29,791 nt of DNA from a virus. Where the stretch lies: the IMG/VR virus record IMGVR_UViG_3300027976_000140, positions 1 to 29,791 of that record; one strand, given 5' to 3'. The translations under genes and the position numbers were made by a program. A model generated the notes under the pieces. It searched no databases, was not told the origin of the DNA, and saw only the letters and a list, made by a program, of their open reading frames with translations. Positions 1-7,641 of the stretch are shown here, one piece after another. Numbering within the stretch: the first letter of the stretch is position 1; the number at the start of each line of letters is the position of its first letter.

Positions 1-1
1 A

Positions 2-487
2 GAGAATGCCGGTGATCTTCAAATTTCCACTGATTTCAAAGAGGTACGACACTTTAGAGAGATCAATATTTCCTTGCATTGGCAGGATATTCATGATATG
101 TTTGTGGTGTGTGTACAAGAATCGTGGAAAGTGTATATGGGTCATATGAAAGTCCAATTTGATGTGCAGTGGCCTAGACAGTTTGGTTACGAACAATTCA
201 GAATGAAACGCTACATGCCCAACAACAAGGATCAGTTTGGTTTGCACACTGATGTGGGTAGCTACTCTTCAGCGCGCCGCTTCCTTGCATTTCAGTGGTA
301 TCTCAATACTCCAACACGAGGAGGTGAGACGGGTTTTGGAATAAACCCCGAAAACCCACAGTTGATTGTTCCCGCTGTTTGTGGTAGGATGTTGATGTTT
401 CCTCCATTATGGACTCACCCACACTGGGGTGCAAAGGTCCATGAGAGTCCCAAGTATATCGTTACTGGATATTTGCATTATATTTAG
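2..487 (+). CDS. 2-oxoglutarate/Fe(II)-dependent oxygenase, C-terminal part (5' end outside window)
   Basis: The frame is open from the first bases of the window, so the start lies upstream. The visible 161 residues carry the double-stranded beta-helix signature of 2OG/Fe(II) dioxygenases (prolyl-4-hydroxylase type). The iron ligands are an HxD pair (His codon 245-247, Asp codon 251-253) and a distal His in the WTHPHWG segment (codon 422-424). The KYIVTGY segment after it fits the 2-oxoglutarate-binding side. Phages often carry such enzymes, and they hydroxylate protein, nucleobase or small-molecule substrates. The substrate cannot be told here. A late promoter box and the next gene follow closely. 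Confidence 0.85.
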   Translation, partial: ENAGDLQISTDFKEVRHFREINISLHWQDIHDMFVVCVQESWKVYMGHMKVQFDVQWPRQFGYEQFRMKRYMPNNKDQFGLHTDVGSYSSARRFLAFQWYLNTPTRGGETGFGINPENPQLIVPAVCGRMLMFPPLWTHPHWGAKVHESPKYIVTGYLHYI

Positions 488-491
488 ATCA

Positions 492-499
492 CATAAATA
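492..499 (+). promoter_or_regulatory. T4-type late promoter box (CATAAATA)
   Basis: CATAAATA lies 22 bases upstream of the next start codon, between two genes. It differs by one base from the T4 late promoter box TATAAATA, which is recognised by phage-encoded sigma factor gp55. The same box recurs before the genes at 12775 and 17598. An AAGGAG ribosome-binding site (509-514) follows, 6 bases from the ATG. Confidence 0.65.
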
Positions 500-520
500 A
501 GGGATTACAAGGAGATCATC

Positions 521-2020
521 ATGGCTGTCACATCTCCCGCGAACATGAAGGTGGATCAAGTAGAGTTGAAAACTCTGCTCGATAAGCTTATCATCAAGTA
601 CCGAAAACCAAATGTGAGTTTTGACGGCGGGAATCAGATCAAGGTTCTCGGCCCAACGCCTCGCCCTGCCCGTGTTGATATCCTCAAGGCTATCGCGGGC
701 GTCTGTAACTCCATCAAGGGTGCATCAGGGGAATATCGTCCCGGTCAGAACAATCAACCAGGGGAAACTCGTTTCACGTCTCAGAAAAGCATCATAAAAA
801 TCATCGTCAAGCCTGGACTTGGTAAGCCCACGGTTGCTGAGATGCGACCAGCGGATATCAAGCCTGCTATCGTCAATGAATGGATGTCACCCAATCAAAT
901 GGTTAAGAATGTGTTGACCTACCTCAAGAATTATGACGGGTTGGGTGACACATTCAAAGCCAGAATAGCAAAGCTTCTGACAGATACAGAAAATGGTTCT
1001 ACACTCACGGTGCAATTTGCACACGATGATAAGATCGGTGACAAGATTGAACCAGAATTCTTTGAAATTCTGACCGCAATAAAAATTGCCGTTCTTTTGA
1101 GAAAGAACGACCTCACCATGCGAAAGATCTTGGGAATTCCCAATGAACGAGATCTACGCAAAGCAAAAATAAAGGTCTTCATTCCCTCTAAGTCTAACAC
1201 ACCCCTCTTGGACTATGAGTTGAGCATTTCTGAGAATGACAGCAAGCCTGATGAGCATCCAATTCGCATTAGTGTGAAATCCTCTTTTGAGGGTGGTTCA
1301 AGTAATTCTGTGAAATTTCCTGATGTGTTTGACAGCACCCGAGAAGTGGACCAGTGGTACAAAGCTCTACCGCAGTCTATGAGGTTGACACAGGGAGGTC
1401 CACGGGAGACTGCCTATACAGCCATGGAAACCAAGGAAAAGTTTGCTGGTAAATTGTTCCTCTTTCCTCTCCGCACGGTGAACAATCTTATAGGCAACAA
1501 GCCTGTTGTTGATGTCATTCTTCGACGTTTCATTGCTCCTGTGAAGGGATTGAAGGACATTAAGTTTTTGAAGATCGTGTTGACAGAAACATACAAGCAT
1601 TTTGGTTTATTGACACCTGCAACACTACTGTCTTCTGCCCCTATCAAGTTGAGTGCTGAAGTACAGAAGGAATTGCAGTTGTTCTTGAATGGCAACCTTG
1701 GAAAGCAGGGCGCAGCAGTAAAGGCAAACTTCACGGCAGGAAATTTAGGTGCCGTATGTGAGAAGATTCTCATTCAATGTGCTCGACCTGATAGCGAAAC
1801 CAAACACAACTACTATTCGATGTTCTATGATCAGGTTCTACGCAAGCGTCGTATCGCCTATGCAGTGGCTCATATACACGGTACAACCATTCGTTATGGT
1901 TTCTATTCCATGGTCAATTTCGAAAAGGAATATAATTATTGGGTAGCACTCCGCACCAAGAACTATATGAACGTCACCAGCGAGACGTTGGGTATGGACG
2001 TAAAAGCAAAAACAGGATAA
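521..2020 (+). CDS. Phage protein of unknown function, 499 aa
   Basis: I do not recognise a family with confidence. The ATG has an ideal AAGGAG ribosome-binding site (509-514) and a late promoter box just upstream, so it is probably expressed late. It has no signal peptide or membrane segment. The N-terminal half is rich in Lys and Ile and looks like a mixed alpha/beta fold. Around residues 245-265 an ISVKSS strand preceded by acidic residues recalls the core of PD-(D/E)xK nucleases, but this is too weak for a call. The C-terminus (from about residue 430) is rich in aromatic residues. The next gene starts 10 bases later and encodes a ligase-like protein, so the two are probably co-transcribed. 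Confidence 0.8.
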   Translation: MAVTSPANMKVDQVELKTLLDKLIIKYRKPNVSFDGGNQIKVLGPTPRPARVDILKAIAGVCNSIKGASGEYRPGQNNQPGETRFTSQKSIIKIIVKPGLGKPTVAEMRPADIKPAIVNEWMSPNQMVKNVLTYLKNYDGLGDTFKARIAKLLTDTENGSTLTVQFAHDDKIGDKIEPEFFEILTAIKIAVLLRKNDLTMRKILGIPNERDLRKAKIKVFIPSKSNTPLLDYELSISENDSKPDEHPIRISVKSSFEGGSSNSVKFPDVFDSTREVDQWYKALPQSMRLTQGGPRETAYTAMETKEKFAGKLFLFPLRTVNNLIGNKPVVDVILRRFIAPVKGLKDIKFLKIVLTETYKHFGLLTPATLLSSAPIKLSAEVQKELQLFLNGNLGKQGAAVKANFTAGNLGAVCEKILIQCARPDSETKHNYYSMFYDQVLRKRRIAYAVAHIHGTTIRYGFYSMVNFEKEYNYWVALRTKNYMNVTSETLGMDVKAKTG

Positions 2021-2030
2021 AAGGAATAAG

Positions 2031-3257
2031 ATGCTTAGTCTTAAAAATCTCAATGAATCAAAAGAGGGTAAGAATCTTCACTTGGAGCACCTGGAGGATC
2101 AGGTGCTCAATCGTGGGCTTGCAGGCGCCCACGAAGCCCTTGAATTTTTATATTCACTGAAAGCTATGCTTTCGGGGCATGTTGAGAAGCCTATCAATGT
2201 CACGATAAAGTGGGACGGAGCGCCCGCGGTGATTTGTGGTATCAATCCAGAGAATGGAAAATTTTTCGTGGGCACCAAGGGTGTCTTCTCCAAGGCAGCT
2301 AAACTGAACTACACCGAAGCAGATATTCTCAAGAATCACGAGGGAGAAGGTTTGCGTAGCAAGCTTATTCTATGTCTACGATACTTGCCAAAACTCGGCA
2401 TCAAGGGTATCTTGCAGGGCGACATGATGTTCTCGAAGGGTGACCTTCATACCCAGATTATTGCAGGGGAGAAGTATATCACATTCACCCCCAACACTAT
2501 CACCTATGCCATTCCACTGAATCAGACGGCTCTTGCTCAATCAATCCTGAAAGCACAGATTGGTATTGTGTTCCACACTGAGTATCGTGGTAAGACCATG
2601 GCAACCCTGAAATCCTCATTCAACATCGATATAGGATATTTGACTCACTCTAAAGATGTCTGGTTCCGTGATGCCTCGTTGGTTGATCAATCGGGTACGG
2701 CAACCTTCACCGCCTCTGAAACAGAGCGCCTTGGTGCGCTATTGACACAAGCCTCGGTAGCCTTACGAGCAATCAATGGTAAGATCCTGAATCAGATTTC
2801 CTTGAATGAGACGTTCCGCGGTTGGGTCAAACAGTTCAATAACACAAAGGTCAGAGCGGGAACAGCCATTGATAACACAACGGCACATACCAATGACTTT
2901 ATTCGTTGGTTGGATATAAAAATGACGGCATCCATTGGAGAAGCGAAGCAACCCGAAACCAAGCGCAAGCGTACCCAAGAGAAGACAACCATACTGGGAT
3001 TCTTTCGAGATCACCGATCTGACTTGAAGCAAATTTTTGACTTGACAAACACCCTCGTCTATGCTAAACTTGTGATCGTTAATAAACTAGGGCAGGTTCA
3101 AGGTACTCAGACCTTCCTCAAGACAGGTGATGGATTTGTGGCAACCGCGCCGGAAGGGTTTGTGGCTGTTGATAGAATAGGAAATGCCGTGAAGCTTGTT
3201 GATCGTTTGCAATTTAGCCATGCAAATTTCAACATTGCGAAGAATTGGACCAAGTAA
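2031..3257 (+). CDS. Ligase/nucleotidyltransferase-like phage protein (resembles DUF6267)
   Basis: The 408-residue product has a KWDG motif at residues 60-63, which matches motif I (KxDG) of ATP-dependent DNA/RNA ligases and capping enzymes. There the lysine is adenylylated. GTKG at 81-84 and QGDMM at 129-133 sit where later nucleotide-binding motifs would be expected, and HTEYRG lies at 182-187. The typical C-terminal OB domain is not obvious; residues after about 290 are Lys-rich and then beta-strand-like. Similar proteins in large myophages are annotated DUF6267; I make that link from memory. The N-terminus (Leu7-Asn8-Glu9/Ser10) resembles a T4 capsid-targeting peptide, so the protein may be carried in the virion. 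Polynucleotide joining is the first hypothesis and is unproven. Confidence 0.75.
   Translation: MLSLKNLNESKEGKNLHLEHLEDQVLNRGLAGAHEALEFLYSLKAMLSGHVEKPINVTIKWDGAPAVICGINPENGKFFVGTKGVFSKAAKLNYTEADILKNHEGEGLRSKLILCLRYLPKLGIKGILQGDMMFSKGDLHTQIIAGEKYITFTPNTITYAIPLNQTALAQSILKAQIGIVFHTEYRGKTMATLKSSFNIDIGYLTHSKDVWFRDASLVDQSGTATFTASETERLGALLTQASVALRAINGKILNQISLNETFRGWVKQFNNTKVRAGTAIDNTTAHTNDFIRWLDIKMTASIGEAKQPETKRKRTQEKTTILGFFRDHRSDLKQIFDLTNTLVYAKLVIVNKLGQVQGTQTFLKTGDGFVATAPEGFVAVDRIGNAVKLVDRLQFSHANFNIAKNWTK
3042..3070 (+). promoter_or_regulatory. Candidate sigma70 promoter inside the ligase-like gene
   Basis: TTGACA (3042-3047), a 17-base spacer and TAAACT (3065-3070) form a good sigma70-type promoter. 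The surrounding CTTGACAA is also found at the two intergenic promoters at 27622 and 29251. It lies inside a coding region about 240 bases before the glycan block, so it may give an early transcript for that block or may be chance. Confidence 0.35.
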
Positions 3258-3261
3258 GAGG

Positions 3262-3269
3262 ACTAAATA
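3262..3269 (+). promoter_or_regulatory. Late promoter-like box (ACTAAATA) before the glycan block
   Basis: ACTAAATA lies in the 50-base gap between the ligase-like gene and the first glycosyltransferase gene. It shares TAAATA with the other late boxes but is weaker than TATAAATA. A short hairpin follows (GTTGA/TCAAC, about 3275-3289, then TTTT), which could act as a weak terminator for the upstream transcript. Confidence 0.45.
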
Positions 3270-3307
3270 TCAGCGTTGAGTAGATCAACTTTTGTTATGG
3301 AGTTACT

Positions 3308-4183
3308 ATGAAAGACCTCGTGATCGGTGCTATTACAGGGTATAATTGGGATCAGATCAAACATTGGGTGAACTCCCTTGATCGTTCGGGATACACAGGC
3401 ATCAAGTCTGTGCTTGCCTATAATGTTGATTATGACACCTTGGGAGAACTTGAAAAGCGTGGGTATTCGATCCTTGCCTTTTCCAAGGATGATGAAAATA
3501 GACGTGTCACATACCCAAACAAAGATTTTGCTATCGTGGTCGACCGCTTCCTTCATTACTACCTCATGCTGGACAATCCTGCTAACCGTGCAGGAATTCG
3601 CTATGTGGTAGCAACTGATGTTCGTGATGTGATTTTCCAGAAAAATCCTTCAGACTACCTTGATCATTCCTACCTCCGTTCTCATGAACTCGTCCTCTCC
3701 TCAGAAGGTATTGCTTACCAGCATGAACCTTGGGGAGCAAACAACCTTCTCAAATCCTTCGGTCCTCTCATGTACGAGCGTCACAAAGAGAACACCATTG
3801 TCAATGCGGGTGTGCTCGCCGGTCAATTCGATACCTTCATGGGTTTGAGTAAGACAATCTATCTTCTTTCACACGGCACAACACAACAAGTGCCTGGCGG
3901 TGGGGGACCAGACCAAGCAGCACTCAACCTTCTCATATCCACCGCAGTCTATGACCATATCACTGAAATCGCCACTCACGAAAAGACGTGGGCCGCACAA
4001 CTGGGTACCATGATGGACCCCAGGAAGATTGATGCGTATCGCCCGTTCCTCACTGAAGCGTTACCCTCGTTTAACGCAGAGACCGGCATGGTGGTGAATC
4101 CAACTGGCACCCCTTACACAATCGTTCACCAATGGGACAGGGTTCCAGAAGTGGCAGAAGCAGTGGAAAGGTGTTACGCATGA
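3308..4183 (+). CDS. GT-A-type glycosyltransferase-like protein
   Basis: This 291-residue protein opens the glycan block. Residues 97-112 (around Thr103-Asp104-Val-Arg-Asp107) form a hydrophobic strand ending in an acidic DxxD, as at the nucleotide-sugar and metal site of GT-A enzymes. A GGGGPDQAALN segment near residue 200 and the VHQWDR end near residue 275 are typical of eukaryote-like and phage GT-A proteins that act on protein or glycan acceptors. The donor and acceptor cannot be told. The stop overlaps the next start as ATGA (4180-4183), so translation of the two is coupled. Confidence 0.7.
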   Translation: MKDLVIGAITGYNWDQIKHWVNSLDRSGYTGIKSVLAYNVDYDTLGELEKRGYSILAFSKDDENRRVTYPNKDFAIVVDRFLHYYLMLDNPANRAGIRYVVATDVRDVIFQKNPSDYLDHSYLRSHELVLSSEGIAYQHEPWGANNLLKSFGPLMYERHKENTIVNAGVLAGQFDTFMGLSKTIYLLSHGTTQQVPGGGGPDQAALNLLISTAVYDHITEIATHEKTWAAQLGTMMDPRKIDAYRPFLTEALPSFNAETGMVVNPTGTPYTIVHQWDRVPEVAEAVERCYA

Positions 4184-5217
4184 TTGAAGCAGAAATGCCT
4201 AGAGATTCTATGGAGCCTTCGCCAGCAACCAAGGCTCTGATGCTCACCCAGTCAAAAAAACTGAGGCGTATTCTCTTTGTGGTTCATCGCTATGGTTATT
4301 CTGGTGGCTCTGAGCAATACACAAAGGATATGGCAGAAGAGATGATGTCCCGCGGTCACTATGTCGTGGTGTTTGCAGGGGAGCACAAAGGTGACATGAA
4401 TGGAATCATCGTCACCTCAGAACCCATGATCCTCAAGGACAAGTGGGATTTGATCGTGGTTCATGGCGGAGATGTTGGTGTCCAGAATTTTGTGTTGGAA
4501 CGCGCCGAAGAACTCGGTGGTCCTGTACTCTATATGCTCATTCTACCTTCAAATTCACAGGTCTGTGTCGGTGCGCTCCATCGATCTGCTTATCTCGGAT
4601 GCTCGACATTGGCTGATTGGAGACATGTTCAAGATTGGAAAGCGGGTGATCGTGCCGTGAGAGTCAGACATGGTATCAATAGGGCTTCCTCTGTTGGTCG
4701 ACCGGGGTTCCGCAGCCTCTATGGGATCAACACCCCCTATATGTTCCTGTCCTCTGGTGGTTACTGGCCCAACAAAGCGTTTGGAGAATTGGTTGATACG
4801 TTCAATAAGGTTGGTCGTAAAGATGTCACCCTCGTTCTCACAGGATACGACAATCGGCACAACCTTATGCCAGAAGAGACAGAATTTGTGAAGCCTTTCC
4901 TGTTCGATAGCCGACAGGATATGCTTGACGCGCTCCTAGACGCCGACTTGTACATACTCAACAGCTACACAGAAGGCTTTGGATTGGTCTTGCTTGAGTC
5001 GATGCTCAACATGACACCATGGGTCGCTCGCGATATCGCCGGTGCTGAACTTATGCGCGAATATGGTTCGACCTATACCACACAAGGGGAATTGGAAGCG
5101 TATCTTCGTTCATTCAAGTCTATCAACGGAACCCACTTGCTTGAGGCACAGAAATATGTCATTTCTACACATCTTGTGAAGCATACTGTCAATGATATTC
5201 TGGTGGTCCTTGCATGA
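4180..5217 (+). CDS. GT4-family (GT-B fold) glycosyltransferase
   Basis: The ATG at 4180 is chosen because it gives an ATGA overlap with the previous gene. The 345-residue protein starts its Rossmann domain at about residue 29 (RILFVVHRYGYSGGSEQY, including the Gly-rich acceptor loop). It carries the EX7E motif of retaining GT4 enzymes at Glu265-Glu273 (EGFGLVLLE), which contacts the nucleotide sugar. The GGYWPNK segment near residue 195 starts the donor-binding domain. Length and motif spacing fit the family. It transfers a sugar from a nucleotide sugar to a glycan acceptor that cannot be identified here. Confidence 0.88.
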   Translation: MIEAEMPRDSMEPSPATKALMLTQSKKLRRILFVVHRYGYSGGSEQYTKDMAEEMMSRGHYVVVFAGEHKGDMNGIIVTSEPMILKDKWDLIVVHGGDVGVQNFVLERAEELGGPVLYMLILPSNSQVCVGALHRSAYLGCSTLADWRHVQDWKAGDRAVRVRHGINRASSVGRPGFRSLYGINTPYMFLSSGGYWPNKAFGELVDTFNKVGRKDVTLVLTGYDNRHNLMPEETEFVKPFLFDSRQDMLDALLDADLYILNSYTEGFGLVLLESMLNMTPWVARDIAGAELMREYGSTYTTQGELEAYLRSFKSINGTHLLEAQKYVISTHLVKHTVNDILVVLA

Positions 5218-5831
5218 TGACGTTTGGAATTATGACGATAGGGGACAATCTCACAAGGTTGTCAGAGGTCGTGCAATCGATCAAGGCTCTAGAAATTCCC
5301 AAGGTTGAGATCATCATTGCTGGCAGCTATAATGCTTCCTCAGATAGTTTGGATGGATTGGGGGCAAAGGTTATTCTTTCGAATGGTTGGTTGCCCAGGA
5401 AGAAGAATCTTGTAGCAAAGGTGGCAGAGAATGAAACACTCGTCTTGCTTCATGACTACTACCTCTTCAATCCAGAGTGGTACGAAGCCTACAGGAAATT
5501 TGGTGGTGGGTGGGATGTTTGTTCGAACCCCCAAATCCTTCTAAACGGCAAGCGTCATTTCACAGACTGGGTGCTGTGGGATCATCCAACACTTCCGCGG
5601 TATCATTCGTTGGACTATGACGTTTGGGATCAGACTAAATATCAGTATGTCAGTGGTGGTTATTTTCTTGTGATGCGAGACTTACTCAGAGCCAATCCTA
5701 TCAATGAAGCAATGCCCCCAGGTTCACCCGAAGATGTTGAGTGGAGTTTGCGAATCAGGGACAAGGCAATCATCCGATGCAATCCAGGTGCATTCGTGAG
5801 ACACAATAAGGCACACCGTGATAACACCTAA
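5214..5831 (+). CDS. GT2-like (GT-A fold) glycosyltransferase
   Basis: The start overlaps the previous stop (ATG at 5214). The 205-residue protein has the order of a short GT2-type domain: a beta strand (TFGIMTIGDN), a second strand (VEIIIAGSYN), and a hydrophobic strand ending in LLHDYYLF near residues 78-85, in place of the usual DxD. It ends with YVSGGYFLVMR and EDVEWSLRI, the acceptor and catalytic-base regions. It is shorter than many GT2 enzymes but the core is complete. The gap of 119 bases after it is the longest inside the block. Confidence 0.7.
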   Translation: MMTFGIMTIGDNLTRLSEVVQSIKALEIPKVEIIIAGSYNASSDSLDGLGAKVILSNGWLPRKKNLVAKVAENETLVLLHDYYLFNPEWYEAYRKFGGGWDVCSNPQILLNGKRHFTDWVLWDHPTLPRYHSLDYDVWDQTKYQYVSGGYFLVMRDLLRANPINEAMPPGSPEDVEWSLRIRDKAIIRCNPGAFVRHNKAHRDNT

Positions 5832-5950
5832 ACCCACAAAAGAAGAGTGCCCAGATATCCACACTCGCACTCAACCATCATTAGTAATGTTCCTTCAGTG
5901 GTTTGCGCCAGTATGGGGACGAAGCGAATCTCAAGTGGGGAAAGCACAAC
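5832..5950 (+). other. 119-base gap without a gene inside the glycan block
   Basis: No strong promoter, terminator hairpin or convincing reading frame was found here. A TTG codon at 5903 is in frame with the next gene, but the ATG at 5951 is the better start. The gap breaks the otherwise continuous overlapping gene chain, so the region from 5951 on may have been acquired as a separate unit. Confidence 0.4.
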
Positions 5951-7324
5951 ATGAAAAATAAATTGGTTATTTTTGATTTGGACGGTGTGTTGATCGACAG
6001 TCGAATGCTGCATTTCGCCGCGCTCAATCAAGCGATTGAACAGATCTACCCCGCGGCCGTCATATCGTGGGAGGAACATCTTTCGAAGTATGATGGTTTG
6101 CCTACAACAAAGAAGCTTCTTCTCCTCACTGAGGAGAAGGGATTGCCAGCAACGTCCTATGATCAAATCTGGAAAGCGAAACAGCAACACACGATCCACC
6201 TCTATGAGGGTATCAAACCAAGTCCAGCTCTCCAAACGATTTTTCACCTTCTTCAAATGCAGGGTATCAGAATCGCTGTGGCGACCAATAGCATCCGACA
6301 GACACTCGTGTTGGCATTATGCCAGCTCGGCGTCATGCCACAAGTGAACTACTTTGTCAGTAATGAAGATGTCGGGAATCCGAAACCCTTTCCTGAAATG
6401 TATTGGAAGTGTATGGTCGCCATGAGGACGGACGTATACAACACCGTTATTGTTGAAGATAGTCACATCGGTAGGGAAGGTGCTCTGGCGTCAGGTGCCC
6501 ACCTCATCCCAGTGTCAAACTCTTCAGATGTGACCATTGAACTTGGGGAGTCAATCGTAGACTACTTCAGGGGTGTGGTTCGGACCTCTGTTCCTTGGCG
6601 CGATAAGAAGTTGAATGTGGTTGTGCCTATGGCAGGTCACGGTTCACGCTTTGCTGTTGCTGGGTACACCTTCCCAAAACCTCTCATTGAGGTCAATGGA
6701 CGCCCCATGATCCAAGTCGTGAAGGAAAGCCTCAATATTGATGCACACTACATATTCATAGTACAGAAGGATCATTATGAGAAATATCAGTTGCGCTACA
6801 TGCTCAACATGATTTCCCCAGGGTGTGATATCGTACAGGTGGATGGTGTCACAGAGGGTGCAGCTTGCACGGTCCTGAAGGCTAAAGATTTGATCAATAA
6901 CGAGAACCCGATTCTCATTGCCAATTCCGACCAATGTGTTGAGTGGAATTCGAATGAGTGTTTGTATGCGTTTTCGGCTGATGGTATTGCTGGGGGAATT
7001 ATCACCTTCAAGTCTGTCCATCCCCAGTATTCTTTTGCCAAGGTAGATGACCAAGGATTTGTGAGTGAAGTTGCAGAGAAGAAAGTTATCTCTGATAATG
7101 CGACCGTTGGATTGTACTATTGGGCTCACGGTGCGGATTATGTGAATTGTGCCGAACAGATGATTCAAAAGAACATTCGCGTCAACAATGAATTCTATGT
7201 GTGCCCTGTGTATAATGAAGCCATTCAGAACGGTGCAAAGATTCGTGTAAAGAACGTCGAGAGAATGTGGTCACTGGGTACCCCAACGGACCTGGATTAT
7301 TATTTGAGGAATCACACCACATGA
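5951..7324 (+). CDS. HAD phosphatase fused to a sugar-type nucleotidyltransferase
   Basis: This 457-residue protein has two domains. Residues 1-210 are a HAD hydrolase of the phosphoglycolate phosphatase/beta-phosphoglucomutase type: Asp9 and Asp11 (FDLDGV), Thr112-Asn113-Ser114, Lys145 and Glu169-Asp170 are the four HAD motifs, with an alpha-helical cap between. Residues 222-457 are a nucleotidyltransferase of the sugar-1-phosphate type, with the Gly-rich loop around 228-234 (MAGHGSRF) followed by PKPLIEVNG. It probably dephosphorylates one intermediate and attaches a nucleotide to a sugar or polyol phosphate. The ATG at 5951 follows a GGGGAAAG-like ribosome-binding site. The gene directly precedes the cupin and RuBisCO-like genes. 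Confidence 0.88.
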   Translation: MKNKLVIFDLDGVLIDSRMLHFAALNQAIEQIYPAAVISWEEHLSKYDGLPTTKKLLLLTEEKGLPATSYDQIWKAKQQHTIHLYEGIKPSPALQTIFHLLQMQGIRIAVATNSIRQTLVLALCQLGVMPQVNYFVSNEDVGNPKPFPEMYWKCMVAMRTDVYNTVIVEDSHIGREGALASGAHLIPVSNSSDVTIELGESIVDYFRGVVRTSVPWRDKKLNVVVPMAGHGSRFAVAGYTFPKPLIEVNGRPMIQVVKESLNIDAHYIFIVQKDHYEKYQLRYMLNMISPGCDIVQVDGVTEGAACTVLKAKDLINNENPILIANSDQCVEWNSNECLYAFSADGIAGGIITFKSVHPQYSFAKVDDQGFVSEVAEKKVISDNATVGLYYWAHGADYVNCAEQMIQKNIRVNNEFYVCPVYNEAIQNGAKIRVKNVERMWSLGTPTDLDYYLRNHTT

Positions 7325-7641
7325 GAATGGATAGGATTGAACGCTTCAAGAATGGGTGGATCATCGGTGACTTCGAACCTTCATTACTTCGAACCAAGGA
7401 CTTTGAGATCTCCGTCATGCACCACAAGAAAGGTGCCTACATACCATTGCACTATCATCATCTCGTAGAAGAGATGAACGTGTTTGTGGTCGGCTCGATG
7501 ACCTGCAATGGTCGTTTGTTAGTGCCTGGGGATATCTTTATTTTCGAGAAAGATGAAGTGAGTGATTGTGATGTCCACGAGGATACCACCATTGTTGTTG
7601 TGAAAGTCCCTTCCATAATAGGAGACAAATATAATGTTTGA
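7321..7641 (+). CDS. Small cupin-domain protein
   Basis: The 106-residue product is a single cupin barrel. The first cupin motif is seen as LHYHHLVEEMNVFVVG (His44, His46 and Glu50 or Glu51 as metal ligands). The second motif is VPGDIFIFEKDE with a His at 86. Cupins of this size act as isomerases or epimerases, as dioxygenases, or as metal-dependent sugar-binding proteins. The gene overlaps both neighbours (ATGA at 7321 and an 8-base overlap at 7634), which ties it to the RuBisCO-like gene. I infer that it handles the same or the next metabolite. The reaction is unknown. Confidence 0.82.
   Translation: MRMDRIERFKNGWIIGDFEPSLLRTKDFEISVMHHKKGAYIPLHYHHLVEEMNVFVVGSMTCNGRLLVPGDIFIFEKDEVSDCDVHEDTTIVVVKVPSIIGDKYNV

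Noticed and set aside
5635-5645. Another ACTAAATATCAG late-promoter-like box
   Set aside because: It lies inside the coding region of the GT2-like gene with no gene start close downstream. AT-rich chance match.
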